A DNA stretch of 35,561 nt from Cryomorphaceae bacterium (GCA_021300505.1 JAJTDQ010000005.1:1-35561), one strand, 5' to 3'. Shown: positions 9,027-18,637, counted from the first letter of the stretch. Notes: generated by a model from the sequence alone, not told the origin. Numbers and translations are program-made.

Positions 9027-10426
9027 TCCGTATGAGGATCTGGTCCAGGTGTCAATTTCACCATAAATCGAGTAGGCTTTCCTTTTTCTGCCTCATAATT
9101 CCATGAAATAGTTCCTGTCCCTGAAACCAAACCATTCGTGCTTCCAACCAACTCTCCATCGTAATACACTTCCATCATGTCCTTGGCATCAATCATGTTG
9201 TAGACAACGCCCACAATGCCTGACTTATCGCCTAATTCGTAATAATCGACAGTCACCTCATTTGTTCCATTCGCCTTCTTAGATGCACATGGTTCAACCT
9301 CAATTTTCGTGTCGTCAATTTCTTTTTTCTTTCTTTCAATCTCCTCGTCATATTCTTTGATCAAACGTTCACTTTGCGCCTTTTCGTAGTAGCATTGGAA
9401 GTGTCGACCTAGAGACGTACATTGTTTGAGTAAAAACAAAAGGAGTAGTAAAAGAAACAAGTATTTCAACCAATTTAAACACCCCTTATTTCTGCAACCA
9501 GCCTTTGCCTTGTCTATGGCATCTGTAATGGGCGAATTGGGGTTGTTTGGGTCCTTTACGCCGGTCCCTCCATTGTCTGGATCATTTGTATTCACAGGAT
9601 CATCACCTGCATTTGACGGTAAATTGGGTGGGATAAAATTGGGGCAAAATAAAGTGTAATCCCAAATGGTATCTGGTTCTTTGCCGGTCACAACAACTGA
9701 AACAGTGTTATCCTTATTGAATTTGTAATCGAAAGATTTCCATAACTCCGTTGATTGGTTACCGGAAGATAAATCTCCTCCAATGAAACCATCTACATTC
9801 GGGTGTACTTCATAGGTAGACCATATTCTTTTTCCCTCATAGTTCACCTCTAGTCGATCTATACGTTGTACAGGATTGAATCGCAGCCAAACTTTACCAG
9901 ATTCGGGTCCAAGATAAATTTCTCTTTGGTCAACGCCATATCCTCCCGATTTGTTTTCAGCATTGCATTGCAGACATGGCTCGTCTGGTGTTGGCTTGGG
10001 CAAGGGGGTGTCGATTGGTGGATTCACCTTACGCTCTAAAATTGATCCATAGAGCGTCCCTGAAATTTTAACATAGGTTTCGTCATTTTTCAAAGAAGAA
10101 TGAACACCTTTTTGAAAATTAGGTTGTTCAAATTTCACCTCATCCAAATTGAATTCGTAGAAATCAAAAATTCTTGGGATTTCGAATGGCCATTGACCAC
10201 CGGGTTCAATTTGAATGTTATGTACTTGATAAAATTCAAAATCAGTTTTTGGCAATTTAGCTTCTAAAGGCAATAACTCAACCTCAGTAACATGTCCGCG
10301 ATAGATATTCATTGAATGAAAATCATTCGGAGTGATTTCCTTTGAAAAATCATGGACATCTTTTTGCTGCGTAAAGAAATGGCCATCAAAGTGCGCCTTA
10401 ATCTTGTGAAGAACCTTATTTTCCAT
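8996..10426 (-). CDS. Membrane-bisected protein, paralogous N-terminus to 10416..11573; similar beta-rich domain on both sides of the TM
   Basis: TM 'GCLNWLKYLFLLLLLLFLLKQC'. Repeated segments 'EPCLQCNAENKSGGYGV...WDYTLFCP' and 'EPCASKKANGTNEVTV...WDYKLICP'. Confidence 0.65.
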   Translation of the reverse strand: MENKVLHKIKAHFDGHFFTQQKDVHDFSKEITPNDFHSMNIYRGHVTEVELLPLEAKLPKTDFEFYQVHNIQIEPGGQWPFEIPRIFDFYEFNLDEVKFEQPNFQKGVHSSLKNDETYVKISGTLYGSILERKVNPPIDTPLPKPTPDEPCLQCNAENKSGGYGVDQREIYLGPESGKVWLRFNPVQRIDRLEVNYEGKRIWSTYEVHPNVDGFIGGDLSSGNQSTELWKSFDYKFNKDNTVSVVVTGKEPDTIWDYTLFCPNFIPPNLPSNAGDDPVNTNDPDNGGTGVKDPNNPNSPITDAIDKAKAGCRNKGCLNWLKYLFLLLLLLFLLKQCTSLGRHFQCYYEKAQSERLIKEYDEEIERKKKEIDDTKIEVEPCASKKANGTNEVTVDYYELGDKSGIVGVVYNMIDAKDMMEVYYDGELVGSTNGLVSGTGTISWNYEAEKGKPTRFMVKLTPGPDPHTEWDYKLICPQ

Positions 10427-11573
10427 TTTTCGACTTTAAAATGAAAATTTCCACGCGCATATTTCGATTGAACCACCTTCCTTTGCCATCTAATTGCCTT
10501 TCGTTACTGACAATTGGGGTCTTGTTCCCATTACTTTTCAAACGCAAACGTGACGATTCAATGCCATTGTCTCTCAAAAATTTGGCGAGGCTTTCCGCTC
10601 TTTTCAGATCGGTACCTGCTTTTTCTCTAGGTGCTGGATTTTCGTAACCCTCCAACGAAACAGAAATTTTAGGATACTTCTTCATGAATGTTAGCACTTG
10701 TTTAAAAGCTCCTACGGATGATGGATTCACATCGGCTGAATTTTCGTAAAAATAGACTTTCGAAATATTCGCCAACTCATTCGCTAAATTTGTATCGTAC
10801 ACCTTTTTCAAGGAGTCCAATTCTCTTTTGCGCTCGGTCTCTTTCAGCTTCATTCGATCGGCCTCATCACATGTTCGCTGTCTACCTTCATCGTCATTGC
10901 ATTTGCGAATCAACCACAGTAATAAAAGCAATAACAAAATCCATTTTAACCAAGATAAAATAGTGGTTAAACATCCCCTTCCTGAGGAAAGACAGCCCTT
11001 ACCTTTGTCTAGTAGGCCAGTGAATGGATTATTAGATCCAGGGGCATTGCCTCCTGGAACATTACCAGGACCATTACCAGGACCATTACCGGGACCATTA
11101 CCACCCGTGCCATCACCTCCTGTTTGCGGCGGAGCTACTTTCTTTAATGGCATTGGTTTCACCGTTTTTCCAATGACTTTGGAACGAACGTGGACATACA
11201 TTTTTCTTTGACCAGCCCTATCCTTAGAGCTAGACTTTATCAAATCTCTATCCGTGAACCAATGTTCCACATACTCTGGATTGATCAGCACCAAAGAACT
11301 AAAATCCAAACTTTCATCTTTATTGGATGTTGGAAATGACTTGAGCGTTAATCCTTTGACACCTGAGAGTATAATACTTTCATAATTCTCATATTCATGA
11401 GGTAAAAACTGATTCTTTATCTCAATATTCGTTATGTCACCCGAGTATAAATTAACGTTGAATTTATGCGCTTTCGAATCATGTTTTGTTTCAAATAGTT
11501 TATCTACAGCCTTATCTTGATCGGTATAAAAATACCCATCCAAATCACCGTATATCACATATTCTTCCGCCAT
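10416..11573 (-). CDS. Membrane-anchored protein with C-terminal OmpA-like domain and Gly/Pro/Asn linker
   Basis: Linker 'GGNGPGNGPGNGPGNVPGG'; TM 'LTTILSWLKWILLLLLLLWLI'; C-term 'YFYENSADVNPSSVGAFKQVLTFMKKYPKISVSLEGYENPAP...RAESLAKFLRDNGIESSRLRLKSNG...NRNMRVEIFIL' OmpA-like. Confidence 0.8.
   Translation of the reverse strand: MAEEYVIYGDLDGYFYTDQDKAVDKLFETKHDSKAHKFNVNLYSGDITNIEIKNQFLPHEYENYESIILSGVKGLTLKSFPTSNKDESLDFSSLVLINPEYVEHWFTDRDLIKSSSKDRAGQRKMYVHVRSKVIGKTVKPMPLKKVAPPQTGGDGTGGNGPGNGPGNGPGNVPGGNAPGSNNPFTGLLDKGKGCLSSGRGCLTTILSWLKWILLLLLLLWLIRKCNDDEGRQRTCDEADRMKLKETERKRELDSLKKVYDTNLANELANISKVYFYENSADVNPSSVGAFKQVLTFMKKYPKISVSLEGYENPAPREKAGTDLKRAESLAKFLRDNGIESSRLRLKSNGNKTPIVSNERQLDGKGRWFNRNMRVEIFILKSKNGK
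11056..11103. repeat. Tandem 12-bp repeat, about 4 copies (ggaccattacca), encoding the GPGN linker
   Basis: ggaacattacca / ggaccattacca / ggaccattaccg / ggaccattacca read directly in the sequence. Confidence 0.85.
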
Positions 11574-11626
11574 TACTACACTTTACAAGTCGACAAATCC
11601 ATCTAAATCAATAACTTAAAGATTAC

Positions 11627-12913
11627 TTACCCCCCTTTTTTCGTCTTGTCATCAAAAAACTGACTTGGGTCGTCTTTAATTTTTTTACTTTCCTCGTCAG
11701 CAAAAACTGTTATTGCCTCTTTCGCATTTCGCTCTTCCAATTCATTTTGGTGTTTGACAACTTCAATAATTCTTTTTGGATTGTAATTTGTGCCTGCCCA
11801 AATCAACTTACCATGTTCATCTTTAATTGGCTCATAATAAATACCCTGTTTGGCGATAAGAATTTGAGTCACATTGTCCTGCATGTACTCATATGCACTT
11901 TTCACCATGAACATCTTCAACAATACTGGTGCTACCTCGAGAAGAACGAATAAGAAACGAACCAAATTAATTGGCCACCACGCATTTCCATAGATTTCTT
12001 TAACAACAGGTTTTCCATTTTCCATTTTAATTTTGCCCGTAGTAGGATCATAGACTTCAACCAATTTACCTTCACTTGACAAGCGTTCAATCATCATAAT
12101 TTTATCCAGAAAACCAGGTTTTAGCGCCTTTATACTATCTGCAGCGTTGTTTAGCATTAGCACTCTTTTGTCCTCAAAGGATGCCAACACTCGTTTCAAA
12201 CTGTCTAATTCACGCTTTTTTGAATTAAATTCGGCTACTGCGTTATCACGAGAATCATATAGTGCAATGTGTCTGGGATTTGAACATGAAGTACCATCTG
12301 TACAAACTTGACCGTTCCATCCAGATGTAGTGAGCAAATCGATGTTATTATTCGCTTCAATCTTTCTCTGTTCAATAGGAATTAATTCGATTGAATCCTT
12401 TTTAATTTTGTCTGCTGTTGAACGGTATTCTCCAGTATTTAAAAACTCTTGCTCTACCTCGTATCGTCTTTTAATACTCATGTCCATCTTGGCATTTTCC
12501 CACTCACGATCAATTTCCTTGTCAAAAATCTCTGTCTCGAGTGGTGCGGAAATGGTGATCCCAATCAGTGCCGCCATCAACAAACGAGGTGCTGCAGCCT
12601 TAAGCTCTTGCCAACTCATCTTCTCATCTCCATCGCCTTTATTTACTGAGACAATGAACCTATCCAAATTGAAAATGATCAAACCCCAAATCAGAGCAAC
12701 AGGAATCGTTACAATCCATGACCCAAAAATGGTCTGCATTGCAAAACCCATTGCAAGTGTTGCCAGTACTGCAGTCGCAAATACTACTCCACCAATCCCC
12801 ATCATTTTCATGTGGTCGTAATAGCTCGCATATTGCATAATCTGCTCATCTCCACCTGCACATTTCCACAAAAAACGAGCAATCTTTTTGCCCCACATTT
12901 TGTCAATATCCAA
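11627..12913 (-). CDS. DUF4407-family membrane protein
   Basis: 'KMMGIGGVVFATAVLATLAMGFAMQTIFGSWIVTIPVALIWGLIIFNLDRFIVSVNK...APRLLMAALIGITISAPLETEIFDKEI' is characteristic of DUF4407 proteins. Confidence 0.85.
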   Translation of the reverse strand: MDIDKMWGKKIARFLWKCAGGDEQIMQYASYYDHMKMMGIGGVVFATAVLATLAMGFAMQTIFGSWIVTIPVALIWGLIIFNLDRFIVSVNKGDGDEKMSWQELKAAAPRLLMAALIGITISAPLETEIFDKEIDREWENAKMDMSIKRRYEVEQEFLNTGEYRSTADKIKKDSIELIPIEQRKIEANNNIDLLTTSGWNGQVCTDGTSCSNPRHIALYDSRDNAVAEFNSKKRELDSLKRVLASFEDKRVLMLNNAADSIKALKPGFLDKIMMIERLSSEGKLVEVYDPTTGKIKMENGKPVVKEIYGNAWWPINLVRFLFVLLEVAPVLLKMFMVKSAYEYMQDNVTQILIAKQGIYYEPIKDEHGKLIWAGTNYNPKRIIEVVKHQNELEERNAKEAITVFADEESKKIKDDPSQFFDDKTKKGG

Positions 12914-12921
12914 CTTGTAAT

Positions 12922-13713
12922 CTACATTATTTCCTGATGCATTTTGTCACGAACCACATGAAAAAGGTGCTTCCCATTTTCTGTGTACTTTTGTGAATTC
13001 AAAAAATTCAATTTTACTGTATTTTGCTCTTCCAACAGGGCCGATAACACCTTGTTCCTATCGACGCCTTGAAATGGTGACGTATAATTCAACCTTTCAT
13101 TTATTGGATACGGAATTTTCGCATTGGGATAGGTGATACTCACCTTGGGCTGGGAATGCGTAAATGCAAATCCTGTATAAGCTGCACGTGTAAATTCCTG
13201 AGTAGTTGGTTGCATCAATGCTCTCGTCAAACCCATCTTTTGATTCACAAGTTTGGTTGTATTTAAATCCAGAATTTTATCAACCGGAAGATGCAAAATC
13301 TTCTTTTTCTTGCCTTGCAAGGTATAAATGGTCATTTTGAAAGTCGGTCGCTTGCGGTTCACAACGGTATAGGCCCCATTTCCTTTCAAATTCTTCCCTA
13401 CTCCATCGATATCTACACGATAAGCTCCAGTTACTCTCCAAGTTAGTATGATGCTCCCCCCATTCAATAGAAAACCTTGATCATCGGGCAACTTATAATA
13501 CTCCTTCCCATTCAAGGTAACTAAATAATGGTCTGGCGTGATGTCAAATTCAAAGTCAAGAATTTTCCCTTTTTCTTTGCGGTACCAGAAGCCAATGCAT
13601 TTGTAAATAATGCCAAAATAGGGCATCAAACCAAGTACAAGCAAAACCACAATGAATAACAATACCCCTTGAAGCACACTTAAACTAGCAAACCATTTGA
13701 ACACTTCTATCAT
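12922..13713 (-). CDS. Hypothetical protein with N-terminal TM helix and beta-rich soluble domain
   Basis: TM 'VLQGVLLFIVVLLVLGLMPYFGIIY'; overlaps the next gene by 4 nt. Confidence 0.65.
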   Translation of the reverse strand: MIEVFKWFASLSVLQGVLLFIVVLLVLGLMPYFGIIYKCIGFWYRKEKGKILDFEFDITPDHYLVTLNGKEYYKLPDDQGFLLNGGSIILTWRVTGAYRVDIDGVGKNLKGNGAYTVVNRKRPTFKMTIYTLQGKKKKILHLPVDKILDLNTTKLVNQKMGLTRALMQPTTQEFTRAAYTGFAFTHSQPKVSITYPNAKIPYPINERLNYTSPFQGVDRNKVLSALLEEQNTVKLNFLNSQKYTENGKHLFHVVRDKMHQEIM

Positions 13714-14678
13714 ACGGCAACAGGATAAAATTCAAGATCAGAAACATCAGCCATCGGATAATCATCAGGAATATGCGGGGTAGTTGTCTCTATAAAATGA
13801 TATGTTTTTCCATTGTGTATTTTTGTCGATGTTCTTCTAAAGGGCATTCCCGCAACTGCAATGAACATATGCCCCCCCATTTCACCAGGAATATTCGGGT
13901 TTTCCATTTTACAGCTTACCAAAAGAATGTTGTCCTCTTCTATCAATTCCTTTAAAATTGACGCCATTAGTACGGATTTACTATCGCAATCACTGTAGCT
14001 CAATACAAATGATTCATAGGGCAAGGCCAGTTCTATATATTGAAATGGGGGGATCTCAAACTTAGGAATGCCATACGGCAAATGCTGTACAAAATTCTTT
14101 GCAGCTAACACTCTCGATACATAATCGTCTTTACCCAATTGCTGCAAATTCTCAACAATATGCGCTGCAATTTTAGCTGCAAACTGATTACTCAAATCAA
14201 CAACATAGGGATAATTCGTGTCAATAGTTACTTTACCATTGTTCGTTCTAATTTCAATACCTTTTAATGTATTCAAATCCTCAGTAGCTCCATATCCATC
14301 AATAACTTGTGAAACCTCAGTTGGATTCAAACAAACAGAAAAAGTCACGCTTTTACCTTTTATTATTGGGTATGTATAGCTTAAGTCAACATCTTGACCA
14401 TTGGCATTGATGCTTCCATCCACCTTGTAACCGAATTCATTAAAATTCTCTGGACCGTTTCTGTAATTTTTTCTAAATGTTTGGAGATGTTGTGTCAGGT
14501 GCTCGATAAGCAATAGATTGTTCTGGATTGAGGAAGGAACGTTTGTTGAACCGGTACCGTCAGGTGAATTCGGATCATTCGTAGAACTAGCAGCTCCTAA
14601 CAAATCAAAATTGCCATTAAATGCCAAATAAAATGACACAATTAGACATAAGCCCAGAATAGCAATTAGTTCATTCAT
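13710..14678 (-). CDS. Transglutaminase-like protein with N-terminal signal anchor (start revised to ATG at 14678)
   Basis: 'MNELIAILGLCLIVSFYLAF' anchor; 'YESFVLSYSDCDSKSVLMASILKELIEEDNILLVSCKMENPNIPGEMGGHMFIAV...IETTTPH' fits a Cys-His-(Asp) transglutaminase-like core. Confidence 0.65.
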   Translation of the reverse strand: MNELIAILGLCLIVSFYLAFNGNFDLLGAASSTNDPNSPDGTGSTNVPSSIQNNLLLIEHLTQHLQTFRKNYRNGPENFNEFGYKVDGSINANGQDVDLSYTYPIIKGKSVTFSVCLNPTEVSQVIDGYGATEDLNTLKGIEIRTNNGKVTIDTNYPYVVDLSNQFAAKIAAHIVENLQQLGKDDYVSRVLAAKNFVQHLPYGIPKFEIPPFQYIELALPYESFVLSYSDCDSKSVLMASILKELIEEDNILLVSCKMENPNIPGEMGGHMFIAVAGMPFRRTSTKIHNGKTYHFIETTTPHIPDDYPMADVSDLEFYPVAV

Positions 14679-14773
14679 AGTTAGTACTAACAAATATAAG
14701 TAATAATTAAAAAGTCCTTATATCCAAAACATTAATTTTCGAACTTCTCCAATTTAAATTTCTTACAACTAAA

Positions 14774-14809
14774 AAATCCCTAGCCATGGTGTTCCAAGAC
14801 TAGGGATTT
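14774..14809 (-). terminator. Probable intrinsic terminator of the minus-strand RT/MoxR/vWA operon
   Basis: Perfect 10-bp inverted repeat AAATCCCTAG...CTAGGGATTT with a 16-nt loop. Read on the minus strand the stem runs into GGGATTTTTTAG (T-tract). Confidence 0.65.
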
Positions 14810-14999
14810 AAAAATGTGGTGAAATTTTACTTTGGAACGCAATATTGCACTCTATTGTTGCGGAATCAAATTCTAATTAAACTTTATTGTTCGCCAAAGA
14901 ATAGGCGAGAATAATCACTGACTCTTTTCACGACAAGCGAATCGCTTGTCAAAAATGCTAAAATCTTTGCCACCACACTTGAGGCAAAAATAGAGAATT

Positions 15000-16205
15000 T
15001 TACTCAACACGAATGACCTTTCCAGGTAAATGATCCGTTTTTTCGATACCACCATAGACGCACCACAATACCGGCAATGAAACACTTTCTCTAGGTTCAT
15101 TGGCATACGCATCCGTGAAATAAATTAGGCCATTGTACATTCTGTGTCGTTTACCCCACCTCAAAACAGGATCAAATGAGGTCCCGCCCCCGCCCCTAGG
15201 CTTGGGCATTGCCATTTGATTGCGCACATCGTAAACATGATGAATTTCAGCATCGCACTCCACCACGGTAACGAGTGTTCCGGTCTTGGAAATTGCCATT
15301 ATCTCGTTCCAAAACTCCTGAAACAAGGTGTTATTAATAGAGCCTGAGGTATCTATGGCAACAACAATTTTTCTCAACCGTTTAATTCTCACCCCAGGAC
15401 TACCTTCAAAACGTCGACTTTCTTTACGTCTTGTGGTTCGCAATACGGTTTTACCACAGGCAGAATTGAATAGTTTTACCACATGTTTCCAAGAGATTTT
15501 TGGTGGAGCCAACATCCCTTCGATTTCTCGTCTTATTCCCGCTGGCAAGCTTCCCCAGAACTTCGCATCCGTTTTTTCTTGCGCTGATTTCAATATATTT
15601 TTTAAAGCTCTTAGTGCTTTCTCCGAATGAACAGATTCTTCATCCTTCTTGGACCATAATTCGTGCGATCCGATGCAACTCGACGTTTGATGGCTTTCAT
15701 CTTCGGAATTGAGCTTTTGAAATAATTCATAACTCTTTGGATATTTCTCCGCCGCATCTTCTTTTTTCAATTCCAAGAGTTTGTTGTAGTAGTATTCGAA
15801 ACTCTCTTGTTTGGTTAGGCACAAATCTGGAAAGGAACTTATCAAGATAGCACCCTCAGGTAATGGCCAAGGATCAACGTATTGATTCACTACCAAATCT
15901 GCAGCGATATTCTCTATTTTTGGAAATACGCCTTTGCCACGAAAAAGATGGCTAAAAACGAGGTGTAAAAGCTCATGCTTCAAAACGGCCACCCGCTCCA
16001 ATTCATTTAATTTCTCGCTTATAAAAGTTGGATTTACCCAAAGTGTGAATGCTACATCATTATACGAAACAGCCATTGTTGGCACTTTGTCACCAATTAC
16101 GCGTGTTAATCCGGCAAATATATGAGCATAAAAGGGTTCAGGCCTTAATAGCTTTACAGCACTGCGCGATAGTAGAAATTCAGCCTCTGTTGTGACGGAT
16201 TCCAT
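15000..16205 (-). CDS. DUF2201-type protein: N-terminal putative metallopeptidase (HELLH) and C-terminal vWA-like domain
   Basis: 'RVAVLKHELLHLVFSHLFRGKG' zinc-binding HExxH; 'KIVVAIDTSGSINNTLFQEFWNEI' MIDAS DxSGS; C-term 'LPVLWCVYGGIEKTDHLPGKVIRVE'. Confidence 0.85.
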   Translation of the reverse strand: MESVTTEAEFLLSRSAVKLLRPEPFYAHIFAGLTRVIGDKVPTMAVSYNDVAFTLWVNPTFISEKLNELERVAVLKHELLHLVFSHLFRGKGVFPKIENIAADLVVNQYVDPWPLPEGAILISSFPDLCLTKQESFEYYYNKLLELKKEDAAEKYPKSYELFQKLNSEDESHQTSSCIGSHELWSKKDEESVHSEKALRALKNILKSAQEKTDAKFWGSLPAGIRREIEGMLAPPKISWKHVVKLFNSACGKTVLRTTRRKESRRFEGSPGVRIKRLRKIVVAIDTSGSINNTLFQEFWNEIMAISKTGTLVTVVECDAEIHHVYDVRNQMAMPKPRGGGGTSFDPVLRWGKRHRMYNGLIYFTDAYANEPRESVSLPVLWCVYGGIEKTDHLPGKVIRVE

Positions 16206-16206
16206 C

Positions 16207-17355
16207 TTAGAGCATTTTCATAAACTGACCTAATATCTCTTTATTCGTGACCACATTGTGTATGACTTTTAGTGAAGGACTATTGCTCAACTTGGCCTTT
16301 ACCAAATCGAGGTGAAAACCATACCTTAAATCAACCGGAATCTGATTTGACAATAATACATGAGCAAGTACTTTTTCAGCATTCTCAGTCGGTTCAAAAT
16401 TTTCCGACTTAAGCTTTAATACCACACGATAGAGTAACGTATTGATCAAGTCCAAACGAAGCCCTTTCGTTGTTTGCATCAAGTTGCCGATGGTTGAGTC
16501 TAAAGTCTGTGTATTGCTTTCGTCTAAGAACGATTCAGGTGAAGGCAATTGACCAAGACTATCCTCAATAAAGGTGATAAATGTATCCGCCACCTCTTGG
16601 TCGAGGCATCCTTTAGCAAGAATCTCAACAAGGTGAATATGTTGCTTTAAATCAGGAATTTGCTTTGTTTGACCAAAAAACTGAACCAAGGTACGTGGCG
16701 TAGTTCTTTTCATTGTCACCATTTCCGGGTAAGTCAACACAAAATTCACACCTCTTGCATCGATTCCCGCACCCAAGGCCCATTCGGCCCAAGCTTTCGC
16801 ATCGAATTTCAACGTTACGTGAATCATTCTTGTCAACATGGCCTCATCCATTGGGGTAACAGAGTAGTCTCCTGAATCCGGGTTGGCGGTAGCAATGATT
16901 TGCCAATTGGGTGGCAAGGACCACGAGAACATTTCAAAATTCTGAAGCAACTGCATGGTTCCTCTCAAAATACGGTCATCCGCTCTATTGATGTCATCCA
17001 ACAACAAAATTCCTGGGCCTGGATCTGTAGGCACCCATTCTGGTGGCAAATACACCGTTCTTTCATCCCCCACCACTGTTGGATCTGGATCAATTTTAAA
17101 GGGAAGTCCATGCAAATCACCCATCTCCTCAAATTGAGCAGGAGCACAATACGCCACTTTCCATTGTTTTTCTCTGGCCACTTCCATGGCAATCTCCGTT
17201 TTTCCCAAACCATGTGTACCCCAAATACAAATTGGAGTTGGTCTTCTTCCTGTATTGGCTTCAAACTGAAGATTAGATTCTAGAATACTATCTAAGAAAT
17301 CCACCAACCTTTTACCATCAATCGAAGCACCAAAACAACCGTCATTTTTACTCAT
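16207..17355 (-). CDS. MoxR-type AAA+ ATPase
   Basis: Walker A 'IWGTHGLGKTEIA', Walker B 'GILLLDDINRAD', sensor-like 'WQIIATANPDSGDYSVTPMDEAMLTRM'. One nt upstream of the vWA gene and 4-nt overlap with the LRR gene. Confidence 0.9.
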   Translation of the reverse strand: MSKNDGCFGASIDGKRLVDFLDSILESNLQFEANTGRRPTPICIWGTHGLGKTEIAMEVAREKQWKVAYCAPAQFEEMGDLHGLPFKIDPDPTVVGDERTVYLPPEWVPTDPGPGILLLDDINRADDRILRGTMQLLQNFEMFSWSLPPNWQIIATANPDSGDYSVTPMDEAMLTRMIHVTLKFDAKAWAEWALGAGIDARGVNFVLTYPEMVTMKRTTPRTLVQFFGQTKQIPDLKQHIHLVEILAKGCLDQEVADTFITFIEDSLGQLPSPESFLDESNTQTLDSTIGNLMQTTKGLRLDLINTLLYRVVLKLKSENFEPTENAEKVLAHVLLSNQIPVDLRYGFHLDLVKAKLSNSPSLKVIHNVVTNKEILGQFMKML

Positions 17356-18626
17356 AAGCTACGAATATACATTCTATTATTCATTAACATTCTCTTGTCA
17401 TCAATCTTCAATTGATTGCCCCTCAAAAACAATTGAGTATGGATTCTGCTCAAATCATGCTCCTCTAGTTGAACGTCTTGTATTCTGTTGTCTTCTAAGT
17501 TTAAGCGAGATAGATTCACCATTTTCAATAGTTCACTTGGAATCGTATGGAGTAAATTTTCACTTAAATCCAAATGAACCAACGTAGAAAAATTGCTCAG
17601 GTCTTTCGGAAGGTGTTCTATGTAATTTTTAGACACATTGATCACTTCAATGGCAGATAATGGCGAATCGAAATCGAGCTGAGTAAGTTTATTTTCAGTC
17701 AAATCAATTTCCATCAAACTATCACCAGCCGCACCAAATTTGGGCAAACAAGTTAGCCTATTACTTCTTAGGCTAACTACAGAAAGCTGAGATAAAGCAC
17801 TAAGGTCAATCTCTTCTATTCGTTGATGGGACACATTCAGTTCCCTGAGATTTACTAGTTCTTGAATACCCCTCGCATCCCCAAGCTTACCATCAACAAT
17901 GTGTAGCGATGATAAATTTCGCTTTGGAAGCAGTGTAAAGTCGAATCTCTCTAAAGGAATTGATTCCAACTTGAACGCCTCCAATGTTTGGTATTGCATA
18001 TCGAAAGTAGGCTGAGTTGTCAACTCGCAGAAACTAAATTCTAGATTTCTTAAGCCATGCATTGCACTTAGATCCTCAGGCAGAATATCACCCTTAACGT
18101 TCTCGAAAATTAATTCCTCAACATAAGGACTTTTGTACAGAGAAGCTGTCAGCTGATAATCTGATTTCACATTTTTAATCTTTATACTTTTTAGTTGTTC
18201 TTGGCATAGTTGAAAATCCAATGGAAAAAGCACATCGATCAACTCTATGTCAAGGATTTCCACTTTTTGAATGGCCAACGCTTGAATGATTTGATACAAC
18301 ACACCCTTAGGACATTCCGTTAACAACAAGGGTAAAATCAAGGTGTTTTTATCGACTAAAAATTTTAATTCACAGGCGCGCAATCCGAAACGAATATCCG
18401 CAGGCATAGAACCATCTGCCCCAAAGGACAAAAGTGCCAATTGAATCATTTCAATTTTGTCAAGAAACAAATTCCTGTCCTGATCAGAGACAAAAGGGTA
18501 GGTTCTATGCCAAAGTGCGTCCGTTTCCTCCACCGAAAACAGCGAAATGAAAAGTGAATTTTGATCCCAATTTCTAAGATCAAGTATTAATTCTAACAAT
18601 TTAGATTCATTGTCCGCTGTGTCCAT
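17352..18626 (-). CDS. Leucine-rich-repeat protein
   Basis: Repeats 'LSVVSLRSNRLTCLPKF', 'LMEIDLTENKLTQLDF', 'IEVINVSKNYIEHLPKDLSNFSTLVHLDLSENLLHTIPSELLKMVNLSRLNLEDNRIQDV'. Confidence 0.9.
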   Translation of the reverse strand: MDTADNESKLLELILDLRNWDQNSLFISLFSVEETDALWHRTYPFVSDQDRNLFLDKIEMIQLALLSFGADGSMPADIRFGLRACELKFLVDKNTLILPLLLTECPKGVLYQIIQALAIQKVEILDIELIDVLFPLDFQLCQEQLKSIKIKNVKSDYQLTASLYKSPYVEELIFENVKGDILPEDLSAMHGLRNLEFSFCELTTQPTFDMQYQTLEAFKLESIPLERFDFTLLPKRNLSSLHIVDGKLGDARGIQELVNLRELNVSHQRIEEIDLSALSQLSVVSLRSNRLTCLPKFGAAGDSLMEIDLTENKLTQLDFDSPLSAIEVINVSKNYIEHLPKDLSNFSTLVHLDLSENLLHTIPSELLKMVNLSRLNLEDNRIQDVQLEEHDLSRIHTQLFLRGNQLKIDDKRMLMNNRMYIRSL

Positions 18627-18637
18627 TAAACGCTTGT

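Noticed and set aside
7153-14693. Zorya-type (ZorA/ZorB) defence system
   Set aside because: An OmpA domain and membrane partners are present, but the DUF4407-like proteins do not look like MotA/ZorA, and no ZorC/D/E-like helicase or nuclease is seen.
14915-15112. 65-aa ORF with two CxxC motifs (CRYCG...CLKCGG) resembling a zinc ribbon
   Set aside because: More than half of it overlaps the vWA gene in another frame, and the vWA C-terminus is complete and family-like, so this is probably coincidental.
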